A stretch of 64,000 nt of DNA from JAWCQZ01 sp038869515 [NCBI: Halobacteria archaeon] (lineage in GTDB: Archaea > Halobacteriota > Syntropharchaeia > JACQPP01). Position 1 is the first letter of the stretch, and every line of letters starts with the position of its first letter. Below are positions 7,829 to 19,313 of the stretch, piece by piece. Under the pieces are notes generated by a model that was given only the letters and a program-made list of their open reading frames with translations, ran no database searches and was not told where the DNA came from. A program made the position numbers and the translations under genes. The stretch covers positions 277,079-341,078 of the forward strand of contig JAWCQZ010000001.1 of assembly GCA_038869515.1 (NCBI GenBank). Direction: 5' to 3'.

Positions 7829-10800
7829 TTCCGTATCCCGACGGCGAGTCTCCACTCCTCCAGGTCCCACTCCTTCGTCCGGCCCGCCGTCTTCCCGAAG
7901 GCGAGGCGCGACGCCCGGACCCCGGCGGCGATGCGCGCCGGCCAGGGCGGGCGGGAGAGGGCGGCGGCGACCCTCGGGTCGGAGATGCGGAGGGAGATCT
8001 CGGCCCTCGCCGCGGGGGTGAGGCCGAACGTCTTCCGGGTCTCCTGGACCCGCCGGACCACCTCCCGGGCCCACCCCTCCGCCTCCAGTTCGGGGGTGAG
8101 GCGGCCGTCGACGACCACCTGGCCCCCCTCGAAGGGCTCGACGGCCACCCCCTCCGGGGCGCGCTCCCGCATCTCGAACATCTCCGGGGGAATCCGCACC
8201 CTCTCGCCGCCGAGCGTGATTTCGATTCCCCTCCCCCCCGCGTCGGAGGGCACCAGCCGGGCCGCCTTCAGCGCCTCGATGACCTCCTGCGCCCGCTGCT
8301 TGAAGGCGGGCCCGATTCTCCCCGGCAGCGGCCTGACTTCGACCTCCCGGTCGGGGAGTGGCGCGCCCGGGGGGAGGAGAGCGACCTCCTTGGCGTTGGT
8401 CTGCTCCCCCAAGACGCCGCGCAGCGGGACGAGGGCGCGGTGTGCCCCGGAGACGAGGGTGACGCGCGCCACGGGCCAACGCAGCTTCCGGCCGGTCTTC
8501 TGCCGCGCCCGCCACGCAGCCTCCACCGCGCGCCGGGCGACCGCCATCGCCTCCTCGATGCGGGGCTGCCGCTTCGCGGGCTTCGGCCACGGCGCGAGGT
8601 GGACCGACGGGGCCCGCCGACCGGGCAGGGCCCCGTAGAGCCGCTCGGCGAGGAAGGGGGCGAAGGGGGCGAGGAGACGCACGGCGGTGTCGAGGGCGGT
8701 GGCGAGGGACCACGCGGCGGCCGGGTCCCCCTCACCCAGCCGCTTCCGGACCAGGGGGATATACCAGCGGGAGAGGTCCTCCTCGTAGAATCCCTGCAGG
8801 GCGCGGGTCGCCTTGTGGAGGTGGAACGACTCCAGGCCTGCGGTCACCTCGGCGGTCGCGGCGTGGAGACGGGAGAGGAGCCACCGGTCCTCGACCCGGA
8901 GTTTCGCCGGGGCCCGGGCCGGAGCCGGGACCCCGGCGCTCTGGAGGAACCGGACCGCGTTGTAGAGGATGTTCAAACTCCGGAAGGCCCCCTCCGCCAT
9001 GGCCATGGAGAAGCGGAGGTCCTCCCACGGGGCGCCGGCCGAGAGGACGGCCCACCGCAGCGCGTCGGCCCCGAACTTGCCGGCGACCTCGCCCGGCTCG
9101 ACGACGTTCCCCAGGCTCTTCGACATCTTCCGGCCCGCCTCGTCGAGGGTGAATCCGTGCATGAGGACCGTCTTGTAGGGGGCGCGGCCGAAGGCCGAGA
9201 CCGAGGCGCCGAGTTGGGAAAAGAACCAGCCCCGGGTCTGGTCGTGCCCCTCGCAGACGAAATCGGAGGGTAACGGTTTCCCGCCCATGGCGGGCCAGCC
9301 CTGGACCGCCCACGAGGCCACCGCGGAGTCGAACCAGACATCGAAGATGTCGGGGACGCGCTTCATGGCTCCGCCGCAGCCCGGGTTCCCGCACTTCCAG
9401 GTCAACGGGTCCACGCTGGGCCGGTGGAGGTCCGCCACTTTGCGACCGGTCTTCTTTTGCAACTCCCGGCGAGTTCCCACAACCTCGATTCTGTGACATT
9501 TGTCGCAACGCCAAATCGGCAGCGGGATGCCCCAGTAGCGCTGGCGGGAGATGCACCAGTCGCGGGCCTCCCCGATGAAGTCGGCGAAGCGGGCCGAGCC
9601 CGCCCAGTCGGGGACCCATTGCGCCCTGCCGGCTTCGGCTTTCATTTTGTCCCGGAGCCGCGAGACCTTCAGGAACCACTGGTCAGTGGCGAGAAAAAGC
9701 AGGGGATTCTTGCACCGCCAGCAGTGGCCGTAGCGGTGGGACACCGGTTCCTCGCGGAATAGGGCCCCGGTCTGCCTGAGGCTCTCGACGATGGCCCGGT
9801 TGCCCTCTCGGAAATCCTGTCCTTCCAGCGCCGGAACGAGATTTGTGAAACGCCCCCGTCCGTTGACGGTATGGAAGAACGGCACCTGCTTCTGGTTTTC
9901 CCGCACCCAGCGCCGAATGGCCCGATAATCGTCCTCGCCATGCACCGGGGCGATGTGGACGCACCCCGTGCCCTCGGTGGTTTGAACGAAGTCGGCAGCA
10001 AGAACGGAATAGGGAGGGGGATTCGCCCGAAGGCGGGGGTCGGCGTCGAGATTGAGAAGTGGTTGGACGGGGCTTCGGTAGTGCAGGCCCACCAGCTCCC
10101 GGCCCTGACGGCGGCGGGTGACCCGGGCGCCGTCGGCCAAAAGACCCGGAACCTTTTCCAGGAGGGAGGAGGCCACAATCAAAACCTCGTTTCCCCGCCG
10201 AACCTCGGCATACTCGATGTCCGGGCGCACGGCGACGGCCATGTTCCCCGGAAGGGTCCACGGGGTCGTTGTCCACACCAAGAGCGAGGCGTTCAGATTC
10301 TCGCCAAAGCAGCTCGGGACGATGGGGAACTTCACATAAATCGAAGGGTCGGTGATGGTTTCATACTCCACCTCCGCCTCCGCCAACGCGGTCTCACAGC
10401 GGGGGCATTGGTTCACAACGCGATAGTTCTGCTCCAGGAGGGGCTCTTCCCTTCGAAGTCCCGCTTCATATGCGGCCTTCAGCGTGGACCAGGCCGCCTC
10501 CATGTAACCGGGCTCCACGGTCCGGTAGGGCCGCTCCCAGTCCATCCAGACGCCGAGGCGCTGGAACTGGCGGGTCATCTCCTTCCGGTTCTTCTCGGCG
10601 AATGCCTTGCAACGGGAGACGAACCTCCCGACCCCGAGCTCCTCGATCTGCTTCTTGGAGGTGAACCCCAACTCCTCCTCCACCTTCACCTCGATGGGGA
10701 GGCCGTGCATGTCCCACCCCGGGGTGTCGGAGACCCGGAACCCCGCCATCGTCCGGTGGCGCAGCACCGCGTCCTTGATGACCTTGTTCCAGGCGGTGCC

Positions 10801-10971
10801 GAGGTGGATGGCGCCGGTGGTGTAGGGGGGGCCGTCCACGAAGAAGAAGGGGGGGCCGGGCCGCTTGCGGACCTTCTCGCAGATGCGGTTCCGGTCCCAG
10901 AGCGCCTGGACCTCCCGCTCCAGGTCGGCGGGGCGGTAGGCGGGCTCCAGGGCTCGGATGGGGCCGGGCAT
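7825..10971 (-). CDS. ileS: Isoleucyl-tRNA synthetase
   Basis: 1048 residues, the archaeal/eukaryal-type length. Class I hallmarks are HLGT (residues 56-59, the HIGH motif) and RKMSKSLGN near residue 613. The editing domain is present (TTEGTGCVHIAPVHGEDD), and a pair of Cys motifs near QCPRCETALAE and the CDKC pair lie in the expected places. The anticodon-binding domain and a C-terminal beta domain follow. It leads an operon with mptE, a membrane protein and an XPF nuclease, and is divergent from rfcS with only 50 bases between the two starts. Confidence 0.96.
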   Translation of the reverse strand: MPGPIRALEPAYRPADLEREVQALWDRNRICEKVRKRPGPPFFFVDGPPYTTGAIHLGTAWNKVIKDAVLRHRTMAGFRVSDTPGWDMHGLPIEVKVEEELGFTSKKQIEELGVGRFVSRCKAFAEKNRKEMTRQFQRLGVWMDWERPYRTVEPGYMEAAWSTLKAAYEAGLRREEPLLEQNYRVVNQCPRCETALAEAEVEYETITDPSIYVKFPIVPSCFGENLNASLLVWTTTPWTLPGNMAVAVRPDIEYAEVRRGNEVLIVASSLLEKVPGLLADGARVTRRRQGRELVGLHYRSPVQPLLNLDADPRLRANPPPYSVLAADFVQTTEGTGCVHIAPVHGEDDYRAIRRWVRENQKQVPFFHTVNGRGRFTNLVPALEGQDFREGNRAIVESLRQTGALFREEPVSHRYGHCWRCKNPLLFLATDQWFLKVSRLRDKMKAEAGRAQWVPDWAGSARFADFIGEARDWCISRQRYWGIPLPIWRCDKCHRIEVVGTRRELQKKTGRKVADLHRPSVDPLTWKCGNPGCGGAMKRVPDIFDVWFDSAVASWAVQGWPAMGGKPLPSDFVCEGHDQTRGWFFSQLGASVSAFGRAPYKTVLMHGFTLDEAGRKMSKSLGNVVEPGEVAGKFGADALRWAVLSAGAPWEDLRFSMAMAEGAFRSLNILYNAVRFLQSAGVPAPARAPAKLRVEDRWLLSRLHAATAEVTAGLESFHLHKATRALQGFYEEDLSRWYIPLVRKRLGEGDPAAAWSLATALDTAVRLLAPFAPFLAERLYGALPGRRAPSVHLAPWPKPAKRQPRIEEAMAVARRAVEAAWRARQKTGRKLRWPVARVTLVSGAHRALVPLRGVLGEQTNAKEVALLPPGAPLPDREVEVRPLPGRIGPAFKQRAQEVIEALKAARLVPSDAGGRGIEITLGGERVRIPPEMFEMRERAPEGVAVEPFEGGQVVVDGRLTPELEAEGWAREVVRRVQETRKTFGLTPAARAEISLRISDPRVAAALSRPPWPARIAAGVRASRLAFGKTAGRTKEWDLEEWRLAVGIRK

Positions 10972-10993
10972 CGAGGGGGATGGGGGCAGCCTC

Positions 10994-10999
10994 TATAAA
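10994..10999. promoter_or_regulatory. Shared TATA element between ileS and rfcS
   Basis: TATAAA, within CTCTATAAAG, is centred 25 bases from the ileS ATG on one side and 25 bases from the rfcS ATG on the other. Read on the minus strand it is TTTATA. One symmetric element may drive both leaderless transcripts. Confidence 0.55.
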
Positions 11000-11021
11000 G
11001 TCTCCAGGGGGGTTTCTCTCC

Positions 11022-11987
11022 ATGGACCCGGCGGCGAGCCACCTCCCGTGGGTGGAGAAATACAGGCCCAAAAGCCTGGAGGAGGTGGTCGGCCAGGAGG
11101 AGACGGTGGCGCGGCTCGTCGCCTACCGGGACTCGAAGGAGATGCCCCACCTCCTCTTCGCCGGCCCCCCCGGGACCGGAAAGACCGCCTGCGCCGTCGC
11201 CCTCGTCCGGGGGATGTTCCCGGAGGAGTGGAGGGCCAACTTCCTCGAACTGAACGCTTCCGACGAGCGGGGCATCGACGTGGTCCGGGAGAACATCAAG
11301 AACTTCGCCCGGAGCTCCGCCTCGGGGAGTGCCGGCTTCCGGACCCTCTTCCTGGACGAGGCCGACATGCTCACCGCCGACGCCCAGGCCGCCCTCCGGC
11401 GCACCATGGAGCGCTTCTCCTCCACCTGCCGTTTCATCCTCTCGGTGAACTCCTCGGCGCGGGTCATCGAGCCCATCCAGTCCCGGTGCGCCCTCTTCCG
11501 GTTCCGGCCCCTCCCGGACGGGGCGGTGGCCAAGCGCATCCAAAAGGTGGCGGATGCCGAAGGAGTGGAGATCACGAAGGACGGCCTTGACGCCCTGGTC
11601 CGCATCGCGGAGGGGGACCTCCGGAGGGGCATCAACTCCCTCCAGGGCGCCTCCCTCCTCGGGAAGCGGGTGGACTCCGCCCGGGTCTACGAGACCTCCG
11701 CCGAGGCGCGGCCCGAGGAGGTGCGGGAGATGGTGGAGTTCGCCCTGGGGGGAAAGTTCCTCAAGGCGCAGAGGCTCCTGGGGACCCTTCTGGAGCGGGG
11801 GGTCGGGGGGGAGGATCTCCTCCGGCGCATCCACCGCGTCCTGGTGGAGAGGGAGATGGAGGACGGCGAAAAGGCCCGGCTCATGGACCTGACAGGGGAG
11901 GCCGATTTCCGTCTCGCGGAGGGGGCGGACGAGAGGATCCAGTTGGAGGCCCTTCTGGCGCAGATGGCGCTCCGCGCCCACCCGTGA
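11022..11987 (+). CDS. rfcS: Replication factor C small subunit
   Basis: 321 residues from the ATG at 11022. An in-frame upstream start at 10980 is rejected because it overlaps the TATA element. AAA+ clamp loader that places PCNA on primed DNA. Walker A is GPPGTGKT, Walker B FLDEADML, and the sensor/arginine-finger region contains the clamp-loader SRC motif QSRCALFRF. The N-terminal [15 protein letters not shown] is typical of the small subunit. The large subunit is not in this window. Confidence 0.95.
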   Translation: MDPAASHLPWVEKYRPKSLEEVVGQEETVARLVAYRDSKEMPHLLFAGPPGTGKTACAVALVRGMFPEEWRANFLELNASDERGIDVVRENIKNFARSSASGSAGFRTLFLDEADMLTADAQAALRRTMERFSSTCRFILSVNSSARVIEPIQSRCALFRFRPLPDGAVAKRIQKVADAEGVEITKDGLDALVRIAEGDLRRGINSLQGASLLGKRVDSARVYETSAEARPEEVREMVEFALGGKFLKAQRLLGTLLERGVGGEDLLRRIHRVLVEREMEDGEKARLMDLTGEADFRLAEGADERIQLEALLAQMALRAHP

Positions 11988-12021
11988 TGCGATGGCGGGC
12001 GCGGTCCGCAGAGCATTGACT

Positions 12022-12048
12022 CTCGCTTCGCTCGGGCCGGGTTCCGCG
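12022..12048 (+). repeat. REP-like sequence, copy 1
   Basis: 27 bases starting CTCGCTTCGCTCGGG, upstream of the eS19 gene. It matches 37001-37027 at 26 of 27 positions, although the surroundings are unrelated. The second copy forms one arm region of a hairpin cluster in the nuo operon. Confidence 0.6.
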
Positions 12049-12082
12049 CCAAACTTATACGCTCTCGAAGAGAGGGGGGGCC

Positions 12083-12628
12083 ATGACCACCGTCCGGGAC
12101 GTCCCCGCGGAGCCCCTCCTGGAGATCCTGAGGGAGCGCCTGAAAGGGAGCCTGAAGCCCCCCGCCTGGGCCCCCTTCGTGAAGACCGGCGCCAGCCGGG
12201 AGCGCGCCCCGGTCCAGCCCGACTGGTGGTTCATCCGGAGCGCCTCGCTCCTCCGGCGCATCTACCTCGACGGACCCGTCGGCGTCTCCCGCCTCCGGAC
12301 CCACTACGGGGGGCGCCGCCGCCGGGGATCCGCGGGCCCCCACTTCCGGCCCGGCTCCGGCAACATCCTCCGCAAGGCCCTCCAGCAGATGGAGGCGCAG
12401 GGCCTCGTCCGGAGCCTCCCCGGCCGGGGGAGGGACCTCACCCCGAAGGGGCGCGCGCTCCTCGACAAACTGGCCCGGGAGGCGGCCGCGGCGCCCCCCA
12501 AGGTCCCGGCCCGGAAAGCCCCCCGGGAGAGCGGACTCCCCTCGCGGACCCCGAAGGAGGAGCGGGGGCCCAAGGAGACCAGGGGGGCCGGCCCCGCCCC
12601 TCCGGCCGGGGGCAAGCCCGCTTCCTGA
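12083..12628 (+). CDS. rps19e: Ribosomal protein eS19 with extended tail
   Basis: 181 residues. The core (residues 1-145) matches eS19, with the signature [15 protein letters not shown] near residue 47 and the Gly/Arg-rich [13 protein letters not shown]. The last 35 or so residues are a low-complexity Pro/Lys/Ala tail absent from typical 150-residue eS19 proteins. A TATA-like CTTATAC at 12054-12060 lies 26 bases before the ATG, so the message is probably leaderless. It heads the plus-strand run eS19, PDCD5-like protein, eL39 and a GTPase, a common archaeal order. Confidence 0.92.
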   Translation: MTTVRDVPAEPLLEILRERLKGSLKPPAWAPFVKTGASRERAPVQPDWWFIRSASLLRRIYLDGPVGVSRLRTHYGGRRRRGSAGPHFRPGSGNILRKALQQMEAQGLVRSLPGRGRDLTPKGRALLDKLAREAAAAPPKVPARKAPRESGLPSRTPKEERGPKETRGAGPAPPAGGKPAS

Positions 12629-12635
12629 GCCGCCG

Positions 12636-12977
12636 ATGGCCGACGACGAACTGGAGGCGATCCGGCGAAAGAAGATGGAGCAATTGGCCGCCCAGCAGCA
12701 TGCGGCCCAGGCCCAGGCGGTCCAGCAGCAGGCGGCCCAGCAGGAGTTCGAGGCCCAGAAGGCGTCCATCCTCCGGCAGATTCTCACTCCGGAGGCGCGG
12801 GAGCGGCTCAACTCCCTCAAGATGGCCCGGCCCGACTTCGGGGCCCGGGTCGAGCTGCAGCTCATCTCCCTCGCCCAGAGCGGGCAGATCCGGACCGCCA
12901 TCACCGACGAGCAGCTCCGGGTCATCCTGGAGCGGCTCAGCCCCCAGAAGCGGGACATTAAAATCCGGAGGCTGTAA
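12636..12977 (+). CDS. DNA-binding protein of the PDCD5/TFAR19 family
   Basis: 113 residues. An acidic-basic start is followed by a Gln/Ala-rich helix (residues 16-40) and the conserved three-helix core containing [18 protein letters not shown] and a C-terminal KRDIKIRRL. The archaeal family is small, basic and binds DNA; its cellular role is uncertain. It starts seven bases after eS19, in the usual archaeal eS19-PDCD5-eL39 order. Confidence 0.9.
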   Translation: MADDELEAIRRKKMEQLAAQQHAAQAQAVQQQAAQQEFEAQKASILRQILTPEARERLNSLKMARPDFGARVELQLISLAQSGQIRTAITDEQLRVILERLSPQKRDIKIRRL

Positions 12978-12984
12978 TTGGACC

Positions 12985-13140
12985 ATGGGCAAAAAACCGG
13001 CCCCGAAGAAACTCCGCCTCGCCAAGAAGGGGAAGCAGAACCGCCGCGTTCCCGTCTGGGTCATCATGCGGACCAACCGGGGGTTCACGGCCCACACCAA
13101 GCGCCGGCAGTGGCGCCGCCGCCGGCACCTCGAAGGGTAA
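12985..13140 (+). CDS. rpl39e: Ribosomal protein eL39
   Basis: 51 residues, strongly basic, with the family pattern [13 protein letters not shown] and a C-terminal [11 protein letters not shown]. The length is right for eL39, which lines the peptide exit tunnel. The start ATG follows PDCD5 by seven bases, and the TAA overlaps the ATG of the downstream GTPase (TAATG). Confidence 0.93.
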   Translation: MGKKPAPKKLRLAKKGKQNRRVPVWVIMRTNRGFTAHTKRRQWRRRRHLEG

Positions 13141-14792
13141 TGGGGGGCCCGGGGGCCTCCCGCCCCCTCGACGACCTGCTCGCCGCCGGGGAGCGGGAGA
13201 ACGTGGAGTTCAAGGAGTTCCTGTCGCCGGAGGTCCACCTCGCCCGGGACCGCAAGGAGACCCTCGCCTGCCAGATGAACCACCGGCTCCTCGCCGGGGA
13301 GGGGACCGCCCTCTACGTCATCGGCATCTCCGACGACGGGGCGCCCGCCAATCTCGACGCCGCCAAGGCCGAGGGGACGGTGCGGGTCCTGGAGGCTGTG
13401 GCCGCCGAGGTCGGGGCGCGGGTGGCGTCGGTGGAACTGGCGCCGGTGAACGGGGGGCGGGCGGGGCTGGTCACGATTGAAAGACTCCGGGGGGAGGGGG
13501 GCGGGCCTGTGGACGGGGGGAGGAGGGCGATCGGCCCCCCTCCCCCCGGCGACAGCGCCCGCATCCTCGTCGGCACCGCGGGCCACGTCCACCACGGGAA
13601 GTCCACTCTCGTCGGGACCCTGACGACCCGCCACCGGGACGACGGGGCGGGGCGGACCCGCCTCTACCTCGACCTCCTGCCCCACGAGGTGGAGCGGCTC
13701 CTCAGTGCGGAGCTCTCCTACGGCGTCTACGGCTTCCGGGAGGGGCGCCCCCTCCGGGTCCGGAACCCCCGCGACAAGCGGGAGAAGGCGGTGGTGGTCG
13801 AGCGGGCCGAGAGGCTCGTCTCCTTCCTCGACACGGTGGGCCACGAGCCCTGGCTCCGGACGACCATCCGGGGGATCGTGGGGCAGCGCCTCGACTACGG
13901 GCTGCTGGTCGTCGCGGCGGACGACGGGGTGACCCACATCACCCGGGAGCATCTCGGCGTCCTCCTGGCGATGGAGCTGCCGGTCCTCATCGTGGTGACC
14001 AAGGTGGACCGGGTGGAGGCGCCGCGGCGGGCGGAGGTCCTCCAGGAGGTCTCAGACCTGCTCGCCCGCATCGGCCGCGCCGCGCGCCCCGTGACCCGGC
14101 TGGAGGAGATGGAGGACCTGCTGCGGGACCCGGGCCGGATGCGCGCTGTCTTCCCGGTCCTCCAGGCGAGCGCGGTGACCCTGGAGGGGTACGACCTGCT
14201 CGACGCGCTCTTCGGGGCCCTGCCGCCCCGGGCCGCCCCCGGCGGGGGGCCTTTCGAGCTCTACGTGGACAAGGTCTACTCGGTGGCGGGGGTCGGGGCG
14301 GTCCTCAGCGGCACCGTCAAGCAGGGGACGGTCCGGCCCGGCGAGGTCCTCCGCCTGGGGCCGAGGGAGGACGGCTCCTTCACCGAGGTGCGGGTCCAGT
14401 CGATCGAGGTCCACTACTTCCGGGTGGACCGGGCCCGCGCGGGCGACGTGGTGGGAGTCGCCGTCCGGGGCGTGCGGCCCTCCGAGGTCCGGCGGGGAAT
14501 GCTCCTCGCCTCGGAGCCCCCGCGGCCCGCCCGGGAGTTCGAGGCGGACGTCACCATCCTGAACCACCCCACCCGCATCAAGCGCGGCTACGAGCCGGTG
14601 GTCCACCTCGAGACGGTCTGCGAGTCGGCCCGCTTCACCTGGATGGAGCGGCCCTACATGATGGCGGGGCAGCGGGGGCGGGCGCGGCTCGCGTTCAAGT
14701 TCCGGCCCTACGCGGTCGCCCCGGGGCAGAAGTTCCTCTTCCGGGAGGGGAAAAGCAAGGGAATCGGGAAAGTGGTCCGGGTCGTGAACTGA
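13140..14792 (+). CDS. GTPBP1-like translational GTPase of the EF-Tu superfamily
   Basis: 550 residues from the ATG that overlaps the eL39 stop. G1 is GHVHHGKST, G3 is DTVGHE and G4 is TKVD. An N-terminal domain of about 135 residues (EFKEFLSPEVHLARDRKETL and VIGISDDG) precedes the G domain, and two beta-barrel domains follow, with the EF-Tu-like segments YSVAGVGAVLSGTV and FKFRPYAVAPGQKFLFREG. This architecture is that of archaeal and eukaryotic GTPBP1/2 proteins, linked in eukaryotes to ribosome rescue and mRNA turnover. The function in archaea is inferred. Confidence 0.85.
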   Translation: MGGPGASRPLDDLLAAGERENVEFKEFLSPEVHLARDRKETLACQMNHRLLAGEGTALYVIGISDDGAPANLDAAKAEGTVRVLEAVAAEVGARVASVELAPVNGGRAGLVTIERLRGEGGGPVDGGRRAIGPPPPGDSARILVGTAGHVHHGKSTLVGTLTTRHRDDGAGRTRLYLDLLPHEVERLLSAELSYGVYGFREGRPLRVRNPRDKREKAVVVERAERLVSFLDTVGHEPWLRTTIRGIVGQRLDYGLLVVAADDGVTHITREHLGVLLAMELPVLIVVTKVDRVEAPRRAEVLQEVSDLLARIGRAARPVTRLEEMEDLLRDPGRMRAVFPVLQASAVTLEGYDLLDALFGALPPRAAPGGGPFELYVDKVYSVAGVGAVLSGTVKQGTVRPGEVLRLGPREDGSFTEVRVQSIEVHYFRVDRARAGDVVGVAVRGVRPSEVRRGMLLASEPPRPAREFEADVTILNHPTRIKRGYEPVVHLETVCESARFTWMERPYMMAGQRGRARLAFKFRPYAVAPGQKFLFREGKSKGIGKVVRVVN

Positions 14793-14846
14793 GGGGGCTC
14801 GGCGCGGTTCGGATTTGGATCATTCGGTCGGGCGCCGTGTGATTCG

Positions 14847-14927
14847 GGTCTCGGTTACGGACTCTCGGCCTGCGCCCCCAGTGCGGGCTCCTCCTTCTTC
14901 CGCGCCTCCTCGGGGAGGACCGAGACC
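14847..14927. other. Inverted repeat in the convergent gap between GTPase and archaeosortase
   Basis: GGTCTCGGT (14847-14855) and ACCGAGACC (14919-14927) can close a 63-base loop, which itself contains a smaller hairpin (GCCTGCG with TGCGGGC). The gap 14793-14962 lies between two convergent stops. It may be a transcript-end structure or a small structured RNA; nothing identifies it as a tRNA or another known RNA. Confidence 0.3.
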
Positions 14928-14962
14928 ATCTCCGCCCCTCGCGCTCCCCGACTTGAATTTTG

Positions 14963-15802
14963 CTACCCGCCGCCCGGTCTCGCCTTGCGCCGGAACCCGG
15001 GCAGGAACTCCCCGACCACCTCGCGGACGAACTCGGCGGTCTCGGGGAGGATGCGGAAGAGGATGTAGGCGAGGGCGATGAGGGCGAGGGTGGAGCCGAC
15101 CTTCGCCATCGCCGCGTGGGCCGTCTCGAACGACTCCTCGGCGGTGCCGTACCAGGAGTAGGCGTAGGCGGCGGTCACGAACATGTTGCGGATGAGGTTG
15201 AGGAGGTAGATGGCGGGCAGGGTGGCCGCGGCGGCCAGGAACTGGCGGCGCCGGTTCTCCCCCACGGCGAGGATGACCCCGCCGAAGAGGGCGATCGACT
15301 CCACCGCGGTGCAGGCGAGGATGATCTCCACGATGGGGATGCCGTCGGGGAGGATGGTGGGGTTGGTGGTGTGGACCCAGAGGTAGGGCGGAGAGAAGGA
15401 GGCGGGGACGCCGAAGAGCCCGAGGGCCCCCACGGTCAACTGGTCGGTGAATCCGATGAGGGCCGCGCGGAGCGGCGCGATCTCGGTGAAGGGGAAGTAG
15501 ACGAGCCCGACGAACGCGGTGGCCCGGGTCAGCTTCCAGAGGGCGGGGGAGCCGCCGCGGAGGATTTTCGCCATGACGAAGAGGCAGAAGAAGACCATCA
15601 CCAGGGAGAGAGTCCCGTCCACGGCGTCCACCCGCGCCTCGACGCCCCCGGTGTAGCCGCGGAAGAAGAGGGCCATGGAGCCCCAGAAGGGGGCGAAAAC
15701 GCCCCAGCCCGCTGCGGATAGGGCGCGGCGGGCCTCGGGGCTCCGGACCAGCGAAGCGGCCACCAGGAGCGCGAGGGCGAGCCAGAGGATGGGGGAGGCC
15801 AT
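14963..15802 (-). CDS. artA: Archaeosortase (exosortase-family transpeptidase-like membrane protein)
   Basis: 279 residues with about eight hydrophobic segments. The catalytic triad expected of exosortase/archaeosortase proteins is visible: Cys164 in ILACTAVESI, Arg205 in LLNLIRNMF and His229 in ETAHAAMAK. In Haloferax ArtA cleaves C-terminal sorting signals and mediates lipid attachment of surface proteins. No protein in this window ends in a PGF-CTERM-like signal, so its targets must be elsewhere. ATG at 15802 is preferred over an adjacent GTG. A TATA-like run at 15826-15836 lies about 29 bases upstream, and the gene stands alone. Confidence 0.85.
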   Translation of the reverse strand: MASPILWLALALLVAASLVRSPEARRALSAAGWGVFAPFWGSMALFFRGYTGGVEARVDAVDGTLSLVMVFFCLFVMAKILRGGSPALWKLTRATAFVGLVYFPFTEIAPLRAALIGFTDQLTVGALGLFGVPASFSPPYLWVHTTNPTILPDGIPIVEIILACTAVESIALFGGVILAVGENRRRQFLAAAATLPAIYLLNLIRNMFVTAAYAYSWYGTAEESFETAHAAMAKVGSTLALIALAYILFRILPETAEFVREVVGEFLPGFRRKARPGGG

Positions 15803-15867
15803 CACGGGTTTTTCGGGAGGAGCGGCTTATCTATCTTTGGCCCTTCCCGACAGGCAGAACCGGATTC

Positions 15868-16374
15868 CTACCCCTTCTCCATCCGCCCCAGGATATCTGC
15901 GACCCTTTTCCGGAACGCCTCATCCACCCGCACCAGCACCACCCCTTCGTTGGGCTGACCGTAGAGAACCACGGTCCCCGTCGGGGCCGACTCGCCCACC
16001 GCCAGGACCGCCAAGTCCTCCTCGCCGTAGACGAAAATGCGGGTCCGGACGTCGTAGAGCGCCTTTCGGACCGCGTCCCTGAGCCCCTGGGTGAGCCGAC
16101 CCGCCGGGTTGTCAAGCCGGATCTCCTTTTGAGCCACCTTGTATTTCCGGTCGGGGGCGAACAGTTCCCGCTGCGCCTTGCCGTCGATGACGCTCAGGTC
16201 GGGGAGGGCGTTCCGCTTCAGCAACTCGTAGGAGACGACGTCCCCCACGGCCGCGACTTTCGGGGGCCTCAGTTTCCGGACTTCGGCCAGGGCCGCGTCC
16301 ATCTCCTTGAAGAGGGGGCCGAAGGGGCGCTTCAATTCCTCGCGCATTGGCTCCGGCAAAACCAAATCGGCCAC
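15868..16374 (-). CDS. GTP-dependent dephospho-CoA kinase (DUF359)
   Basis: 168 residues. The conserved blocks VGDVVSYELLK near residue 43, the central KNPAG-like LDNPAGRL and the C-terminal YGQPNEGVVLV identify the archaeal DUF359 enzyme, which performs the last step of coenzyme A synthesis with GTP as phosphate donor. It is last in the operon hppA-rpo7-spt4; linkage of this kinase to rpo7 and spt4 is common in euryarchaea. Confidence 0.85.
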   Translation of the reverse strand: MADLVLPEPMREELKRPFGPLFKEMDAALAEVRKLRPPKVAAVGDVVSYELLKRNALPDLSVIDGKAQRELFAPDRKYKVAQKEIRLDNPAGRLTQGLRDAVRKALYDVRTRIFVYGEEDLAVLAVGESAPTGTVVLYGQPNEGVVLVRVDEAFRKRVADILGRMEKG

Positions 16375-16384
16375 AGGCGCGCTC

Positions 16385-16570
16385 CTACCGGACCTTGAGC
16401 GCGAACTTCCCCTTCTCCTTGATGTTCAGCCGCCGGGCGATCTCGCTCTTTTCGGGGTCGAGGATGACCACGAACCCCTTCCAGTCGGGGCTCACGTCCT
16501 CGCTCCCGCAGTGGGGGCACGACTTGCCAACAAGGACACGGTGGCACATGCGACAGACCAGCTCAGCCAT
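16385..16570 (-). CDS. spt4: Transcription elongation factor Spt4 (RpoE2)
   Basis: 61 residues, full length. A four-Cys zinc site (Cys6, Cys9, Cys18, Cys21) opens the protein, and the rest matches the archaeal Spt4 fold with DPEKSEIARRLN and a final KGKFALKVR. It partners Spt5 to keep RNA polymerase processive. It is encoded nine bases after rpo7 and followed by the dephospho-CoA kinase. Confidence 0.94.
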   Translation of the reverse strand: MAELVCRMCHRVLVGKSCPHCGSEDVSPDWKGFVVILDPEKSEIARRLNIKEKGKFALKVR

Positions 16571-16579
16571 GGGTCCGTC

Positions 16580-17226
16580 CTACGCTCCGCCGGCCGAGGG
16601 CTTCGGTTCGCCGGCGGGCGCCTTGGGGGGCCTGGGCGCGGGCTCCGCGGGGGCCTCGCCGGCCGCCCTGGGGCGGGGGCCCGCAGGCCGCTTCCCCCCG
16701 ACCCACTCCAGTTTCCCGAGGGTCGGCTGGCGCATGGTGAGGCCGATTTTGCTCGCCCGGGGGTCCGCCTCGTTCAGGCTCACCGCGACGATGCGGGCCC
16801 GGACGAGGTCCCCCTCCTGGAGGACCTTCGACTCGTTGCGGCCGACGAGCCGGGCGTTCTTCTCGTCGTAGGTCATGAAGTCGTCCGAAATCTGGGAGAC
16901 GTGGAGGAGGGCGTCCATAGGCCCGATGGAGACGAAGGCCCCGAACTCGACGACCTCCACCACCCGGCCTTCGACAATCTCCTGGATGACGGGCCGGAAG
17001 GCGATGCAGTCGAAGGTGACGTCGTAGTAGACGCCCCCGTCGCCGGTGAGGATGCGCCCCTCGCCCACCGCGGAGATTCCGATGATCGCCACCACCATGC
17101 CGACCCGGCGGTCGATCTTCCCCTCCAGCTTCTCCCGGAGGAGGGAGTCGAGGACCCTCTCCTGGGAGTCCCCGAGTTTCTCCGGGGGGACGCGGACGGT
17201 GTCGGTCAGTTTGGCTTTGACGTACA

Positions 17227-17227
<1 letters not shown>
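16580..17227 (-). CDS. rpo7: RNA polymerase subunit Rpo7 (RpoE1) with Ala/Pro tail
   Basis: 215 residues. The N-terminal RNP-like domain and the C-terminal S1 domain (GRVVEVVEFGAFVSIGPMDALLHVSQ, given here only as its region 85-110) are clear. The subunit forms the polymerase stalk with Rpo4. The last 35 residues are an Ala/Pro/Lys-rich extension beyond the usual length of about 190. The ATG overlaps the TAA of hppA by one base (TAATG), so the two are transcribed together. Confidence 0.93.
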
Positions 17228-19275
<2,048 letters not shown>

Positions 19276-19305
19276 GGAGGACGCGTCCCCGTGAAAGGAA
19301 CGTTC

Positions 19306-19313
19306 TTTATAAA
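19306..19313 (-). promoter_or_regulatory. TATA box of hppA
   Basis: TTTATAAA, centred about 34 bases before the hppA ATG. It lies inside the annotated 3' end of the DUF58 gene, which is unusual for a promoter. Confidence 0.6.
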
